64,000 nt of DNA from Flavobacterium oncorhynchi (GTDB taxonomy: Bacteria > Bacteroidota > Bacteroidia > Flavobacteriales > Flavobacteriaceae), in assembly GCF_002217355.1 (NCBI RefSeq), contig NZ_MUHA01000011.1:1-64000 (forward strand). The letters are read 5' to 3'. Numbering within the stretch: position 1 is the first letter of the stretch; the number at the start of each line of letters is the position of its first letter. Under the pieces are notes generated by a model. The model saw only the letters and a list, made by a program, of their open reading frames with translations, searched no databases and was not told the origin of the DNA. This document shows positions 14,418 to 22,576 of the stretch, piece after piece. The position numbers and the translations under genes were made by a program.

Positions 14418-14654
14418 ATGAATTCAAAATTTGAAACCCTAAAAGCAAACGTTCAAGAAATTATTGATTTGATTGCTGCAAAAAACGACAGAGAAGCTAA
14501 TAATAAACTGCTTGAAGTAAGTGATGAATTAGACGAAATGTTAGATCACGCTGAAGAAGATGAAGAACTTAGAGAAATCAGCAGATATCAAGTTTTATTG
14601 AATCAGCTTCATGTGAAAATTAACGGTGAAGAACAAGTTGACGGCGATGCATAA
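14418..14654 (+). CDS. small acidic helical protein (78 aa)
   Basis: The product is an acidic all-helical protein (ETLKANVQEIIDLIAAK, EVSDELDEMLDHAEEDEEL) with no known motif. It starts at ATG 14418 and its last eight bases overlap the next gene. I see no signal peptide. The family appears conserved in Flavobacteria beside the YchJ-like gene, but I cannot name a function. Confidence 0.65.
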   Translation: MNSKFETLKANVQEIIDLIAAKNDREANNKLLEVSDELDEMLDHAEEDEELREISRYQVLLNQLHVKINGEEQVDGDA

Positions 14655-15021
14655 ATGTTATTGTGATACAGGTTTACAGTTTGAAAACTGCTGTGGTTTG
14701 TATCTTGAGAAAAAACAAAAAGCGCCAACAGCTTTGGCATTAATGCGTTCTAGATATTCAGCTTATGCGACTCATAATGCTGATTATCTTTTGCAAACCA
14801 CTTATGTTTCTGAAAGAGGATATTATTCTAAATCAGAAATTTTAAAATGGGCAGCCGCTAATAGATGGCAGAAATTAGAGATTTTAAGTTTCACAGAAAA
14901 TACTGTCGAATTTAAAGCTTATTTTTTGGATTCGAATAATAGACCACAAACACATTACGAATTTTCTACTTTTAAATTGGAAGAAAACGAGTGGTTTTAT
15001 GTCGATGGAAAGTTTGAATAA
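14647..15021 (+). CDS. YchJ-family protein (UPF0225, SEC-C-like Cys motif)
   Basis: The start at ATG 14647 overlaps the upstream stop and yields MHKCYCDTGLQFENCCGLYL, the compact Cys cluster (CxCx8CC) of the YchJ/SEC-C type that probably binds zinc. The motif ALMRSRYSAYATHNADYLLQTTY follows, which is the family signature, then an NTF2-like fold (WQKLEILSFTENTVEFKAYF). The 124-aa length is normal for YchJ. Function is unknown. Confidence 0.82.
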   Translation: MHKCYCDTGLQFENCCGLYLEKKQKAPTALALMRSRYSAYATHNADYLLQTTYVSERGYYSKSEILKWAAANRWQKLEILSFTENTVEFKAYFLDSNNRPQTHYEFSTFKLEENEWFYVDGKFE

Positions 15022-15127
15022 TTGACATAATTTGGATAATTTTTGAGTTGTTGTGCCATAATACTTTAACTAAAAATTAATAAACGTTTCGTTTTTCATA
15101 ATTCTAAAAAACCTTAATTTTAGAATT

Positions 15128-16246
15128 ATGAAAAACGAGTTTAAAAAAGGTTTTTATTTTAAGTCATACGAAGCTCCATTTCAGTCTCCGTTTGAGAAAC
15201 TTTTTGGTATTTTCAAAGAGTTAATTACCCATACTTCGGGTGATTTTGATGAAGCTATAGATTGGCTTCGGGAACTGGATAAAGAATATAAGCTTACCGA
15301 CGAAAACTACACTATCGATGATTTTATCGAAGATTTAAAAAAGAAAGGTTACATAAAAGACGAAGTAAAAGGTGATGGTACAAATGGTTTTGGTATTACA
15401 GCTAAAACAGAACGTGCAATTCGTCAGCAGGCTTTAGAGCAGATTTTCGGAAATTTAAAACGTTCAGGAAATGGAAATCATAAAACGAAATATGCAGGAA
15501 ATGGTGATGAGCACACGGGAGAATTTCGAGAGTTTAATTTTGGTGACAGTTTAGAACGTATTTCATTGACGGAAAGTCTCAAAAACGCTCAAATCAATAA
15601 TGGAGTTGAAAGTTTCCAGTTGACCGAAAATGATTTGGTAGTTGAGGAAGCGCAGTACAAAGCACAAATGAGTACCGTTTTGATGATTGATATCAGTCAC
15701 AGTATGATTTTGTACGGCGAAGACCGAATTACTCCGGCAAAGAAAGTTGCAATGGCTTTGGCCGAATTAATAACGACCCGTTACCCAAAAGATACGCTTG
15801 ATATTTTAGTTTTTGGAAATGATGCTTGGACAATTCCAATTAAAGATTTGCCGTATTTGCAAGTTGGTCCTTATCATACCAATACCGTTGCCGGATTGCA
15901 ACTGGCAATGGATATTTTGCGTCGAAAACGAAATACCAACAAACAGATTTTTATGATTACGGATGGGAAACCAAGCTGCGTGCGCGAACGCGACGGCTCA
16001 TATTATATGAACAGTAACGGACTAGATGAATATATTGTTGACAAATGTTATACACAAGCACAGCAAGCTAGAAAATTACATATTCCAATAACAACCTTTA
16101 TGATTGCAAATGATCCTTATTTGCAGCGATTTGTAAATCATTTTACCGAAGCCAATCAAGGAAAAGCATTTTATACCGGATTAAAAGGTCTAGGAGAAAT
16201 GATTTTTGAAGATTATGAAACGAATAGGAAGAAAAGGATTAAATAA
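15128..16246 (+). CDS. VWA domain protein paired with a MoxR/Mg-chelatase-like ATPase
   Basis: The 372-aa protein has an N-terminal helical region with a Gly/Asn-rich linker (about 110-135) and a C-terminal von Willebrand A domain. Its metal-ion adhesion site is visible as MIDISHSM (Asp188, Ser190, Ser192), with NTVAGL and MITDGKPS later. It resembles the CoxE/BchD-like partner of MoxR AAA+ ATPases, which remodel or metallate client proteins. No signal peptide or membrane segment is seen, so it is cytoplasmic. The ATPase gene follows 269 bases downstream on the same strand, with repeats in between. Confidence 0.82.
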   Translation: MKNEFKKGFYFKSYEAPFQSPFEKLFGIFKELITHTSGDFDEAIDWLRELDKEYKLTDENYTIDDFIEDLKKKGYIKDEVKGDGTNGFGITAKTERAIRQQALEQIFGNLKRSGNGNHKTKYAGNGDEHTGEFREFNFGDSLERISLTESLKNAQINNGVESFQLTENDLVVEEAQYKAQMSTVLMIDISHSMILYGEDRITPAKKVAMALAELITTRYPKDTLDILVFGNDAWTIPIKDLPYLQVGPYHTNTVAGLQLAMDILRRKRNTNKQIFMITDGKPSCVRERDGSYYMNSNGLDEYIVDKCYTQAQQARKLHIPITTFMIANDPYLQRFVNHFTEANQGKAFYTGLKGLGEMIFEDYETNRKKRIK

Positions 16247-16248
16247 AA

Positions 16249-16283
16249 GTTGCTAAGGTTCTAAGATGCTAAGATACTAAGGT
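16249..16283. repeat. GCTAAGATTCTAAG-type dispersed repeat
   Basis: TGCTAAGGTTCTAAGATGCT followed by AAGATACTAAGG belongs to the same family as the inverted element at 26449-26517. It lies directly behind the VWA gene. Confidence 0.55.
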
Positions 16284-16317
16284 TTCTTTGTGCCTGAATA
16301 TACTTTGCGTTTATATT

Positions 16318-16446
16318 GTAGAGACGCACTGCAGTGTGTCTAACACCACAATTGTCACGCTGAGCGAAGTCGAAGCGCCGCTTCAATTGGGTTTGAGAAA
16401 AATTAAAGACAACGTAATCGTAGAAACGCACTGCAGTGCGTTTAGC
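16318..16446. repeat. two copies of a palindromic repeat (GTAGA-ACGCACTGCAGTGCGT) flanking a third motif
   Basis: The copies at 16318-16344 and 16420-16446 share the core CGCACTGCAGTG and each can fold on itself. Between them is TTGTCACGCTGAGCGAAGTC (16354-16373), another short sequence common in flavobacterial intergenic regions. The composite resembles a degenerate MITE or BIME-type element. Confidence 0.6.
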
Positions 16447-16515
16447 ACAATGTATGACACAATGCTTATTATCTACAGAAAATAATAAAAACAACAAAAC
16501 ACATATTTCAATAAA

Positions 16516-17979
16516 ATGGAAATAACAACTATAAAAACATTAGGGCAGTTAAAAGCCTCGGGATATAAAAGTATTAGTATTAAGGATGAATTAAGAAATA
16601 ATCTACGAGAGAAGATTAAATCAGGAAAACCCGTTTTTGAAGGTGTTCACGGTTTTGAAAATACGGTAATTCCAGAATTAGAACGTGCCATTCTTTCTCG
16701 ACATAATATTAATTTGTTGGGACTTCGCGGACAGGCAAAAACTCGCTTAGCGCGTAAAATGGTAGAATTATTAGATGAATATATTCCGTATGTTTCTGGT
16801 TCAGAAATTAATGATGATCCATTAAATCCGATTTCGCATTTTGCTAAAGATTTAATTGCTGAGAAAGGCGATGAAACTCCAATTTCATGGCTTCAGAGAA
16901 ATGATCGTTTCTTTGAAAAATTAGCAACGCCAGATGTTACTGTTGCAGATTTAATAGGAGATGTTGATCCAATAAAAGCGGCAAATTTAAAATTATCTTA
17001 CGCAGACGATCGCGTAATTCATTTCGGAATGATTCCAAGAGCAAATCGCTGTATTTTTGTTATTAATGAACTTCCAGACTTGCAAGCCCGAATTCAGGTT
17101 GCTTTGTTTAATATTCTGCAAGAAGGCGATATTCAAATTCGCGGATTTAAATTAAGAATGCCGCTTGATATGCAGTTTATATTTACTGCAAATCCAGAAG
17201 ATTATACCAACAGAGGAAGTATTGTAACGCCGCTTAAAGATAGAATAGGTTCGCAGATTTTAACGCATTATCCTGAAAGTGTTGCCATCGCAAGAACAAT
17301 TACAGAACAAGAAGCAAAGCTGGACGCAAATCAAAGCGACATCGTTTATGTGCCAAGTTTAGCCAGAGATATTTTAGAACAAATTAGTTTTGAAGCCCGA
17401 GAAAGCGAATACATCGATAATAAAAGCGGTGTAAGTGCCAGAATGAGCATAACAGCTTTTGAGAATCTAATTAGTACCGCAGAACGTCGTGCCTTAAAAT
17501 CTGGAACAGATAAAACCATTTTGCGTTTATCAGATTTTATGGGAATAATTCCGTCGATTACAGGTAAGGTCGAATTAGTCTATGAAGGAGAGCAGGAGGG
17601 AGCTGCTGTCGTTGCACAGTATTTGATCGGTTCAGCAATTAGAACATTGTTTTCAGAGTATTTTCCAAAAATTGAAAAATTAGAAAAACCAGGCGAAAAA
17701 ACACCTTATTCAGATTTAATTGAATGGTTTTTTACAGAAAGCGGTTTCGAGTTATTAGACGATGCGTCAGATGCTGAATATAAAGGTATTTTAGATGAAA
17801 TTACGCCATTAGATATTTTATTAAAAAAATATCAGCCTCAATTAGACAAACAAGATATGCATTTTATGAAAGAGTTCGTTTTGTGGGCATTAGTAGAGTA
17901 TAAAAAACTAAGTAAAGATCGTTTTGCGCAAGGTCATCAATTTAAAGATATGTACGGAAGTTATATTAGCAAATTATAG
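16516..17979 (+). CDS. MoxR/magnesium-chelatase-like AAA+ ATPase
   Basis: The 487-aa protein has an AAA+ core. The Walker A motif is GLRGQAKT (residues 69-76), the Walker B-like motif is CIFVINELPDL (Glu185), followed by QARIQVALFNILQEGDIQIRG as in Mg-chelatase subunit I and MoxR proteins, and TANPEDYTNRG as sensor 1. The C-terminal 200 residues are helical. Together with the upstream VWA protein it forms a MoxR-VWA pair, a chaperone- or chelatase-like remodelling module whose client is unknown here. It is followed by a terminator. Confidence 0.85.
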   Translation: MEITTIKTLGQLKASGYKSISIKDELRNNLREKIKSGKPVFEGVHGFENTVIPELERAILSRHNINLLGLRGQAKTRLARKMVELLDEYIPYVSGSEINDDPLNPISHFAKDLIAEKGDETPISWLQRNDRFFEKLATPDVTVADLIGDVDPIKAANLKLSYADDRVIHFGMIPRANRCIFVINELPDLQARIQVALFNILQEGDIQIRGFKLRMPLDMQFIFTANPEDYTNRGSIVTPLKDRIGSQILTHYPESVAIARTITEQEAKLDANQSDIVYVPSLARDILEQISFEARESEYIDNKSGVSARMSITAFENLISTAERRALKSGTDKTILRLSDFMGIIPSITGKVELVYEGEQEGAAVVAQYLIGSAIRTLFSEYFPKIEKLEKPGEKTPYSDLIEWFFTESGFELLDDASDAEYKGILDEITPLDILLKKYQPQLDKQDMHFMKEFVLWALVEYKKLSKDRFAQGHQFKDMYGSYISKL

Positions 17980-18001
17980 TTTATAACTCATTTTACAATC
18001 T

Positions 18002-18036
18002 AACCCGATAGTTATTTTTAATTGTCGGGTTTTATT
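18002..18036 (+). terminator. intrinsic terminator of the ATPase gene
   Basis: AACCCGA and TCGGGTT pair around a 16-base loop and are followed by TTTATTTTG. It lies 23 bases after the ATPase stop codon. Confidence 0.7.
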
Positions 18037-18047
18037 TTGTGTATTAT

Positions 18048-18069
18048 ATTGATATATCAATTATATTTG
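18048..18069 (+). promoter_or_regulatory. MarR operator palindrome overlapping the promoter
   Basis: The perfect 14-bp palindrome ATTGATATATCAAT (18048-18061) abuts the -7 box TATATTTG (18062-18069). A related half, TTTGTATCAAA, follows, and a TTTG at 18036-18039 could serve as -33. The position upstream of the MarR gene suggests autoregulation. Confidence 0.6.
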
Positions 18070-18086
18070 TATCAAATAAATGAATC

Positions 18087-18524
18087 ATGAAAATTGAAAA
18101 TCCAACAGGAACAGCTCTTTATTCTATAGAAAAAGCAATTAAAGAATATCGAAAACTGGCGCAAAAAAACATTGCCAAAGTGGTAAAAGATATTACAGTC
18201 GATCAATGTTTGGTGCTAATAATACTCCAGCAAAACGAGAGTATTTCTCAAAACGAATTGGCAAATCTTGTTTTTAAAGACAGTGCTTCTATCACAAGAA
18301 TGATCGAATTAATGGTAAAAAATGATTACCTGACCCGAACAATTCACGCAGAAGACAGAAGAAAATTCAATCTTGTAATTACTGAAAAAGGTTTGAAAAC
18401 TATTGAATTAATAGAGCCTGTTATTCAATCAAACAGAGAAACAGCTTTGCATGGTTTATCATTAAAAGAAATAACATTATTGGATCAAACGCTGCATAAA
18501 ATAATAAGTAATTGTAAAAAATGA
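18087..18524 (+). CDS. MarR-family transcriptional regulator
   Basis: The 145-aa protein has the MarR winged-helix layout: a dimerisation helix, VDQCLVLIILQQNESISQNELA, the recognition helix region VFKDSASITRMIELMVKN, and the wing DYLTRTIHAEDRRKFNLVITEKG with the DRR signature (Asp-Arg-Arg at about 90). Its stop overlaps the start of the serine hydrolase gene in ATGA, so the two are coupled. It probably represses both through the palindrome upstream. Confidence 0.85.
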   Translation: MKIENPTGTALYSIEKAIKEYRKLAQKNIAKVVKDITVDQCLVLIILQQNESISQNELANLVFKDSASITRMIELMVKNDYLTRTIHAEDRRKFNLVITEKGLKTIELIEPVIQSNRETALHGLSLKEITLLDQTLHKIISNCKK

Positions 18525-19849
18525 TTGGTATGAAATCAAAATTAATCTTAGTAATGTTTTCGGTATTTGCTATTGGGTATTCGCAAAACGAATTGAGCAG
18601 CAAACTAGAAAAGTATATGGATGCGCAATTTGCTGTTAATGATTTTAGCGGTACCGTTTTAGTTTCTAAAAATGATACAATACTATTAAAAAAAGCCTAT
18701 GGTTTTGCTGATTACGAATGGAAAGTAAAAAACACAATAGATTCAAAGTTTAGTTTAGCATCCGTTTCAAAACAGTTTACAGCGGCAGCAGTTTTACAAT
18801 TGGCTAAAAATAAGAAACTTTCATTAGAGGGTCCTATAAATGAATATTTTACTGATTTTCCAAAAGGAGAAAAAATAACGATAAAAATGCTGCTGGCTCA
18901 TAATTCAGGTTTGCAAATGGATTTTGATGAATTGTATTTATCAAAAACAGATTTAGATAAAGATTCTGTTTATCAGTATATCATAAAAAAGCCATTTCTG
19001 TTTGAACCTGGCACAAGTACGGCTTACAGTAATATAGGATATTATTTACTAGCAAGAATTATAGAGAAAGTATCAGGGCAGACTTATGCAGCTTTTTTAA
19101 AAGAGCAATTGTTTGATAAAGCCAAAATGTACAATTCAGGCATCACAACAAATAGTACAATAGTTGAGAAAATGGCTAAATCATATTATCTCGAAAATGA
19201 TAAACTGGTAAAAAATCCTTATATCAATTGGAATTTTAATATAGGTCACGATGGTGTTTATTCGACTGTTGATGATTTGTATTTGTGGAATAAAGCCTTG
19301 TTTGACAGTGAGATTATTTTGTCGAAAGAATCAAAGAGAAAAATGTTTACTTCATACAACGATCAAGATTTTGGTTTTGGGTTTTTGGTTAATCCATTCT
19401 ACAGTCAAAATCATCAGTTAATTGCGCATGACGGCGGCTTTTTTGGTGCCATGACATCATTTAATAAATTTACAAACGATAATATATTAATTACTGTTTT
19501 ATCTAATAACCAGTCAAAGTCTTATTATATTGCGTATGGTCTTGCCGGAATCTGTTTTGGAAAAGAAGTTGAACTTCCGTACAAACACATTCAAACTGCT
19601 GTAGATGCAAAAATCTATGATCAGTATGTGGGAGAGTATGAAAATATTAAAATTTTAAAGAAAGATAATAAGCTGTATTATATAGATGAAGATATTGAGT
19701 TATTGCCAGAATCTCAAACCAAATTTTTTCGTTCAGACAATAACAATACTACAGTCGAATTTGTAAAAGATAAAAAAGGAAAAGTTACGCAGCTGGAAAT
19801 TAGAAAGGCAGGAATAAAAGAGGTAAAAGTTAAAAGTAAGAAGGTATAA
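18521..19849 (+). CDS. secreted serine hydrolase, class C beta-lactamase/penicillin-binding-protein fold
   Basis: A signal peptide (KSKLILVMFSVFAIGYSQ) is followed by a serine beta-lactamase-like domain. The motifs are SVSKQFTA (the SxxK nucleophile), TAYSNIGYYLL (YxN) and IAHDGGFFGA in place of KTG. A C-terminal lipocalin-like region (about 340-440) ends in Lys. Such enzymes are esterases or D-amino peptidases, and only some hydrolyse beta-lactams. ATG 18521 overlaps the MarR stop; ATG 18530 would equally give a good signal peptide. The coupling to MarR suggests induction by a small molecule. Confidence 0.82.
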   Translation: MIGMKSKLILVMFSVFAIGYSQNELSSKLEKYMDAQFAVNDFSGTVLVSKNDTILLKKAYGFADYEWKVKNTIDSKFSLASVSKQFTAAAVLQLAKNKKLSLEGPINEYFTDFPKGEKITIKMLLAHNSGLQMDFDELYLSKTDLDKDSVYQYIIKKPFLFEPGTSTAYSNIGYYLLARIIEKVSGQTYAAFLKEQLFDKAKMYNSGITTNSTIVEKMAKSYYLENDKLVKNPYINWNFNIGHDGVYSTVDDLYLWNKALFDSEIILSKESKRKMFTSYNDQDFGFGFLVNPFYSQNHQLIAHDGGFFGAMTSFNKFTNDNILITVLSNNQSKSYYIAYGLAGICFGKEVELPYKHIQTAVDAKIYDQYVGEYENIKILKKDNKLYYIDEDIELLPESQTKFFRSDNNNTTVEFVKDKKGKVTQLEIRKAGIKEVKVKSKKV

Positions 19850-19853
19850 GTAC

Positions 19854-19861
19854 TATTTTTG
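19854..19861 (+). promoter_or_regulatory. -7 promoter box of the EamA transporter gene
   Basis: TATTTTTG fits TAnnTTTG and lies 18 bases before ATG 19880. It supports that ATG over the upstream TTG start. Confidence 0.5.
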
Positions 19862-19879
19862 CATTCAAAATTTAATTCT

Positions 19880-20731
19880 ATGCTGTTTTTAATTCTAAGT
19901 ATACTTTGCAGTGTTACCGTTGGTGTAATCTTTAAAATTACCCGTAAATACAATGCTAATCCCATTCAAATTATTGCGTTCAATTATATAGCGGCAATAG
20001 TACTTTGTTTTTTTACTTTTAGTCCGGATCTTACTATAGTTCATGAAGATGCTCCGTGGAATATTTATACAGCAATTGGTATTTTGCTTCCTATTGTTTT
20101 TCTCTTTCTGGTATTTTCAATAAAACATATGGGAATTGTAAAAACTGATGCAGCACAACGATTGTCATTGTTTATTCCCATACTTGCGGCATGGTTAATT
20201 TTTAAAGAAGAGTTTAATTCTTATAAAGTAATTGGTCTTGTAATTGGGTTTATTGCGCTTTTGTTCATTTTAAGAAAACAGATGCAGAACGAGCAAAACA
20301 AGTGGGTTTTTCCTGTCGCTGTTTTTGTAGGTTTTGGAGTGATTGATATACTTTTTAAACAAATAGCACTTTATACCACTTTGCCTTATACAACATCACT
20401 ATTCATTGTTTTTAGTATTGCATTAGCAGTCTCTTTGTTAATAGTGCTTTACGATGTTATTTTTAAAAAGAATGGATTTAGTACTAAAAATGCTTTGTTC
20501 GGAGCTTTAGTTGGGATTTTTAATTTCGGAAATATTCTATTTTATTTAAAAGCGCATAAGGCATTTGCTGAAAATCCGTCAACAGTTTTTGCAGGAATGA
20601 ATATGGGCGTAATTGTATTAGGAAGTCTTGTTGGTCTTTTCTTCTTCAAAGAAAAACTATCCAAGATTAATATAATTGGACTTCTTTTAGCGTTAATCTC
20701 TATTGTTTTCATTGTTAGGTCACAATTTTAG
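19880..20731 (+). CDS. EamA/DMT-family transporter
   Basis: The 283-aa protein is almost wholly hydrophobic with about ten membrane segments. They begin MLFLILSILCSVTVGVIF and include the typical EamA repeats: LFIPILAAWLIFKEEFN in the first half and NMGVIVLGSLVGLFFFKEKLS in the second. Members export or import metabolites across the inner membrane; the substrate cannot be told. I use ATG 19880 because the promoter box covers the longer start. It stands alone between the hydrolase and the dehydrogenase leader region. Confidence 0.82.
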   Translation: MLFLILSILCSVTVGVIFKITRKYNANPIQIIAFNYIAAIVLCFFTFSPDLTIVHEDAPWNIYTAIGILLPIVFLFLVFSIKHMGIVKTDAAQRLSLFIPILAAWLIFKEEFNSYKVIGLVIGFIALLFILRKQMQNEQNKWVFPVAVFVGFGVIDILFKQIALYTTLPYTTSLFIVFSIALAVSLLIVLYDVIFKKNGFSTKNALFGALVGIFNFGNILFYLKAHKAFAENPSTVFAGMNMGVIVLGSLVGLFFFKEKLSKINIIGLLLALISIVFIVRSQF

Positions 20732-20840
20732 TGCATTTTTCATTCTTTTAAAGCTTTAATATTCAGTTAGTTTTGAGTTGAATTGAAAGTTTTTTAAAAT
20801 AAACTCTACTAATTCTATAGAATTTATAAAATATATTTTA

Positions 20841-20848
20841 TAGATTTG
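20841..20848 (+). promoter_or_regulatory. -7 promoter box of the micro-ORF/dehydrogenase leader
   Basis: TAGATTTG matches TAnnTTTG and ends eight bases before the first micro-ORF ATG. Transcription would start almost at that ATG. Confidence 0.55.
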
Positions 20849-20856
20849 CATTAACA

Positions 20857-20943
20857 ATGAAAAACTCTAGTCTAAATATCATTCCGTTTATGTGCAGCTT
20901 GACGATGTGCAGCATGATGAACAATGCAATGAAATGGCGTTAA
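20857..20943 (+). CDS. Met/Cys-rich 28-aa micro-ORF (putative leader peptide 1)
   Basis: The frame starts ATG 20857, directly downstream of a -7 promoter box, and ends TAA 20941-20943. The peptide contains FMCSLTMCSMMNNAM, with seven Met in 28 codons and two Cys. A strong terminator hairpin starts 32 bases after the stop. A short biased ORF plus terminator is the layout of a transcription-attenuation leader, in which ribosome stalling would reflect Met or Cys supply. A free-standing small protein is the alternative. Confidence 0.5.
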   Translation: MKNSSLNIIPFMCSLTMCSMMNNAMKWR

Positions 20944-20974
20944 TAGAAAGTACTTGTTAGTTATTTTTTTTTTT

Positions 20975-21006
20975 AGCCTTTCATGCACCATGAAAGGCTT
21001 TTTTTA
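20975..21006 (+). terminator. strong hairpin between the two micro-ORFs (attenuator-like)
   Basis: AGCCTTTCATG-CAC-CATGAAAGGCT is a perfect 11-bp stem followed by seven T and preceded by a run of about thirteen T broken by one A. It separates micro-ORF 1 from micro-ORF 2 and the dehydrogenase. Confidence 0.8.
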
Positions 21007-21028
21007 GAACTAGTAAAAAACAAACAAA

Positions 21029-21109
21029 ATGAGATCAAATAGAAATATCAATATTATGATGCCATACTGCTCAACGAAAGTTCCGTGTTGTACATGCATC
21101 AGCTGCTGA
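21029..21109 (+). CDS. Cys-rich 26-aa micro-ORF (putative leader peptide 2)
   Basis: ATG 21029 opens a 26-codon frame whose second half reads MMPYCSTKVPCCTCISC, with five Cys in the last thirteen residues. It ends at TGA 21107-21109 inside a small hairpin (CTGAT-TTTT-ATCAG, 21106-21119). It lies 69 bases before the dehydrogenase start codon on the same strand. Such a Cys cluster is unlikely by chance in AT-rich DNA. It could be a second leader, a metal- or redox-sensing peptide, or a small secreted peptide. Confidence 0.5.
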   Translation: MRSNRNINIMMPYCSTKVPCCTCISC

Positions 21110-21178
21110 TTTTTATCAGAAACAAAACAATTTAGTAAACCCAAATTAAGTAAATCATAAAAATTAAAAGTAAATATT

Positions 21179-22465
21179 ATGAGTACAGAAATTATAAAAC
21201 AGAATCCCTTTCAATCTATGATTGATCGTTTTAATATAGCTGCAGATATTCTAAAGTTAGATGAATCAATCAGGCAAAAGCTGCAGCGTCCTGAAAAACA
21301 AATTGTAGTAAATTTTTCGATAACATTAGACAACGGAACCGAGCAGAATTTTGAAGGTTACCGCGTAATACATAATACAGCTTTGGGACCGTCTAAAGGT
21401 GGTATTCGCTATGATAATGCCGTAAACCTTGATGAAGTAAAAGCTTTAGCCGCTTGGATGACTTGGAAATCTGCAGTGACTGGAATTCCTTTCGGAGGAG
21501 CAAAAGGAGGTATTATTTGCGATCCAAGAACACTTTCAAAAACAGAGCTAGAACGTATTACGAGAGCTTATACGAAAGCATTATCGGATATTTTTGGTCC
21601 GCAAAAAGATGTTCCTGCACCAGATATGGGAACTGGCCCAGACGAAATGGGCTGGCTAATGGATGAATTTTCAATAGTTCACGGTAAAACAATTCATGCC
21701 GTTGTAACTGGAAAACATCTGCATTCGGGAGGTTCATTGGGCAGAGTAGAAGCAACAGGAAGAGGAGTGAGTATTATTAGTTTATTGGCACTTCAAAAAC
21801 TAAAAATCAGGCCGGCAAGAGCAACAGCTGCAATTCAAGGTTTTGGAAACGTAGGGCTGCATTCGGCTTTATTTTTATACGAAAAAGGACTAAAAATTGT
21901 TGCAGTAAGTGATGTGTCAGAAGCATTTTATAATCCGCAGGGAATTAATATTCCAGAGCTTATTTTATATTATAATTTAAATAATAAAACGATTAAAGGT
22001 TATCCAAATTCAGTTGCAATTAAACATGAGGATTTGCTGCTTTTAGATGTTGATGTATTGATTCCTGCTGCCAAAGAAGATGTAATCACTCAGAAAAACG
22101 CACATGACATTCGTGCAAAAATTATAATTGAAGCTGCAAATGGACCAGTTTCTTCAGATGCTGATAAAATTTTGCATGAAAATAATGTTTTGGTAGTTCC
22201 AGATATTTTGGCGAATGCAGGCGGTGTGACCGTTTCTTATTTTGAATGGCTTCAAAATTCTTTATTAGAATCATGGAGAATTCATCAAATAAACAAACGT
22301 TTAGAAGATATTTTAGAAAAAGGATTTGAGACGGTGTTCAGAATTGCTGCAAAACACAATGTAACGCCTAGAATTGCGGCCTATATTATTGCTTTGAAAA
22401 AAGTAGCCGAAACACAATCTGTAAAAGAAGTGGCAGCCGAAGCGCCAAAATTCAAACAGAACTAA
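21179..22465 (+). CDS. Glu/Leu/Phe/Val dehydrogenase
   Basis: The 428-aa protein is a complete amino-acid dehydrogenase. The N-terminal catalytic domain shows GPSKGGIRY (Lys73) and PFGGAKGGI with the catalytic Lys109, then VPAPDMGTG. The C-terminal Rossmann domain has IQGFGNVG and later ANAGGVTVSYFEW. It catalyses reversible oxidative deamination of glutamate (or a branched or aromatic amino acid) with NAD(P). Length and motifs fit catabolic NAD-dependent glutamate dehydrogenases of the GudB/RocG type. The two upstream micro-ORFs suggest control by transcription attenuation. Confidence 0.9.
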   Translation: MSTEIIKQNPFQSMIDRFNIAADILKLDESIRQKLQRPEKQIVVNFSITLDNGTEQNFEGYRVIHNTALGPSKGGIRYDNAVNLDEVKALAAWMTWKSAVTGIPFGGAKGGIICDPRTLSKTELERITRAYTKALSDIFGPQKDVPAPDMGTGPDEMGWLMDEFSIVHGKTIHAVVTGKHLHSGGSLGRVEATGRGVSIISLLALQKLKIRPARATAAIQGFGNVGLHSALFLYEKGLKIVAVSDVSEAFYNPQGINIPELILYYNLNNKTIKGYPNSVAIKHEDLLLLDVDVLIPAAKEDVITQKNAHDIRAKIIIEAANGPVSSDADKILHENNVLVVPDILANAGGVTVSYFEWLQNSLLESWRIHQINKRLEDILEKGFETVFRIAAKHNVTPRIAAYIIALKKVAETQSVKEVAAEAPKFKQN

Positions 22466-22576
22466 TTCTATTTTAGGCAAGACTAAGATTATTTTCATCG
22501 ATAGAAAGCCAGTGAGGGTTTTTTATTGGTGAAAATATCTTTTTTAATTTCATATCAATTCATATAATTTTTAAAA

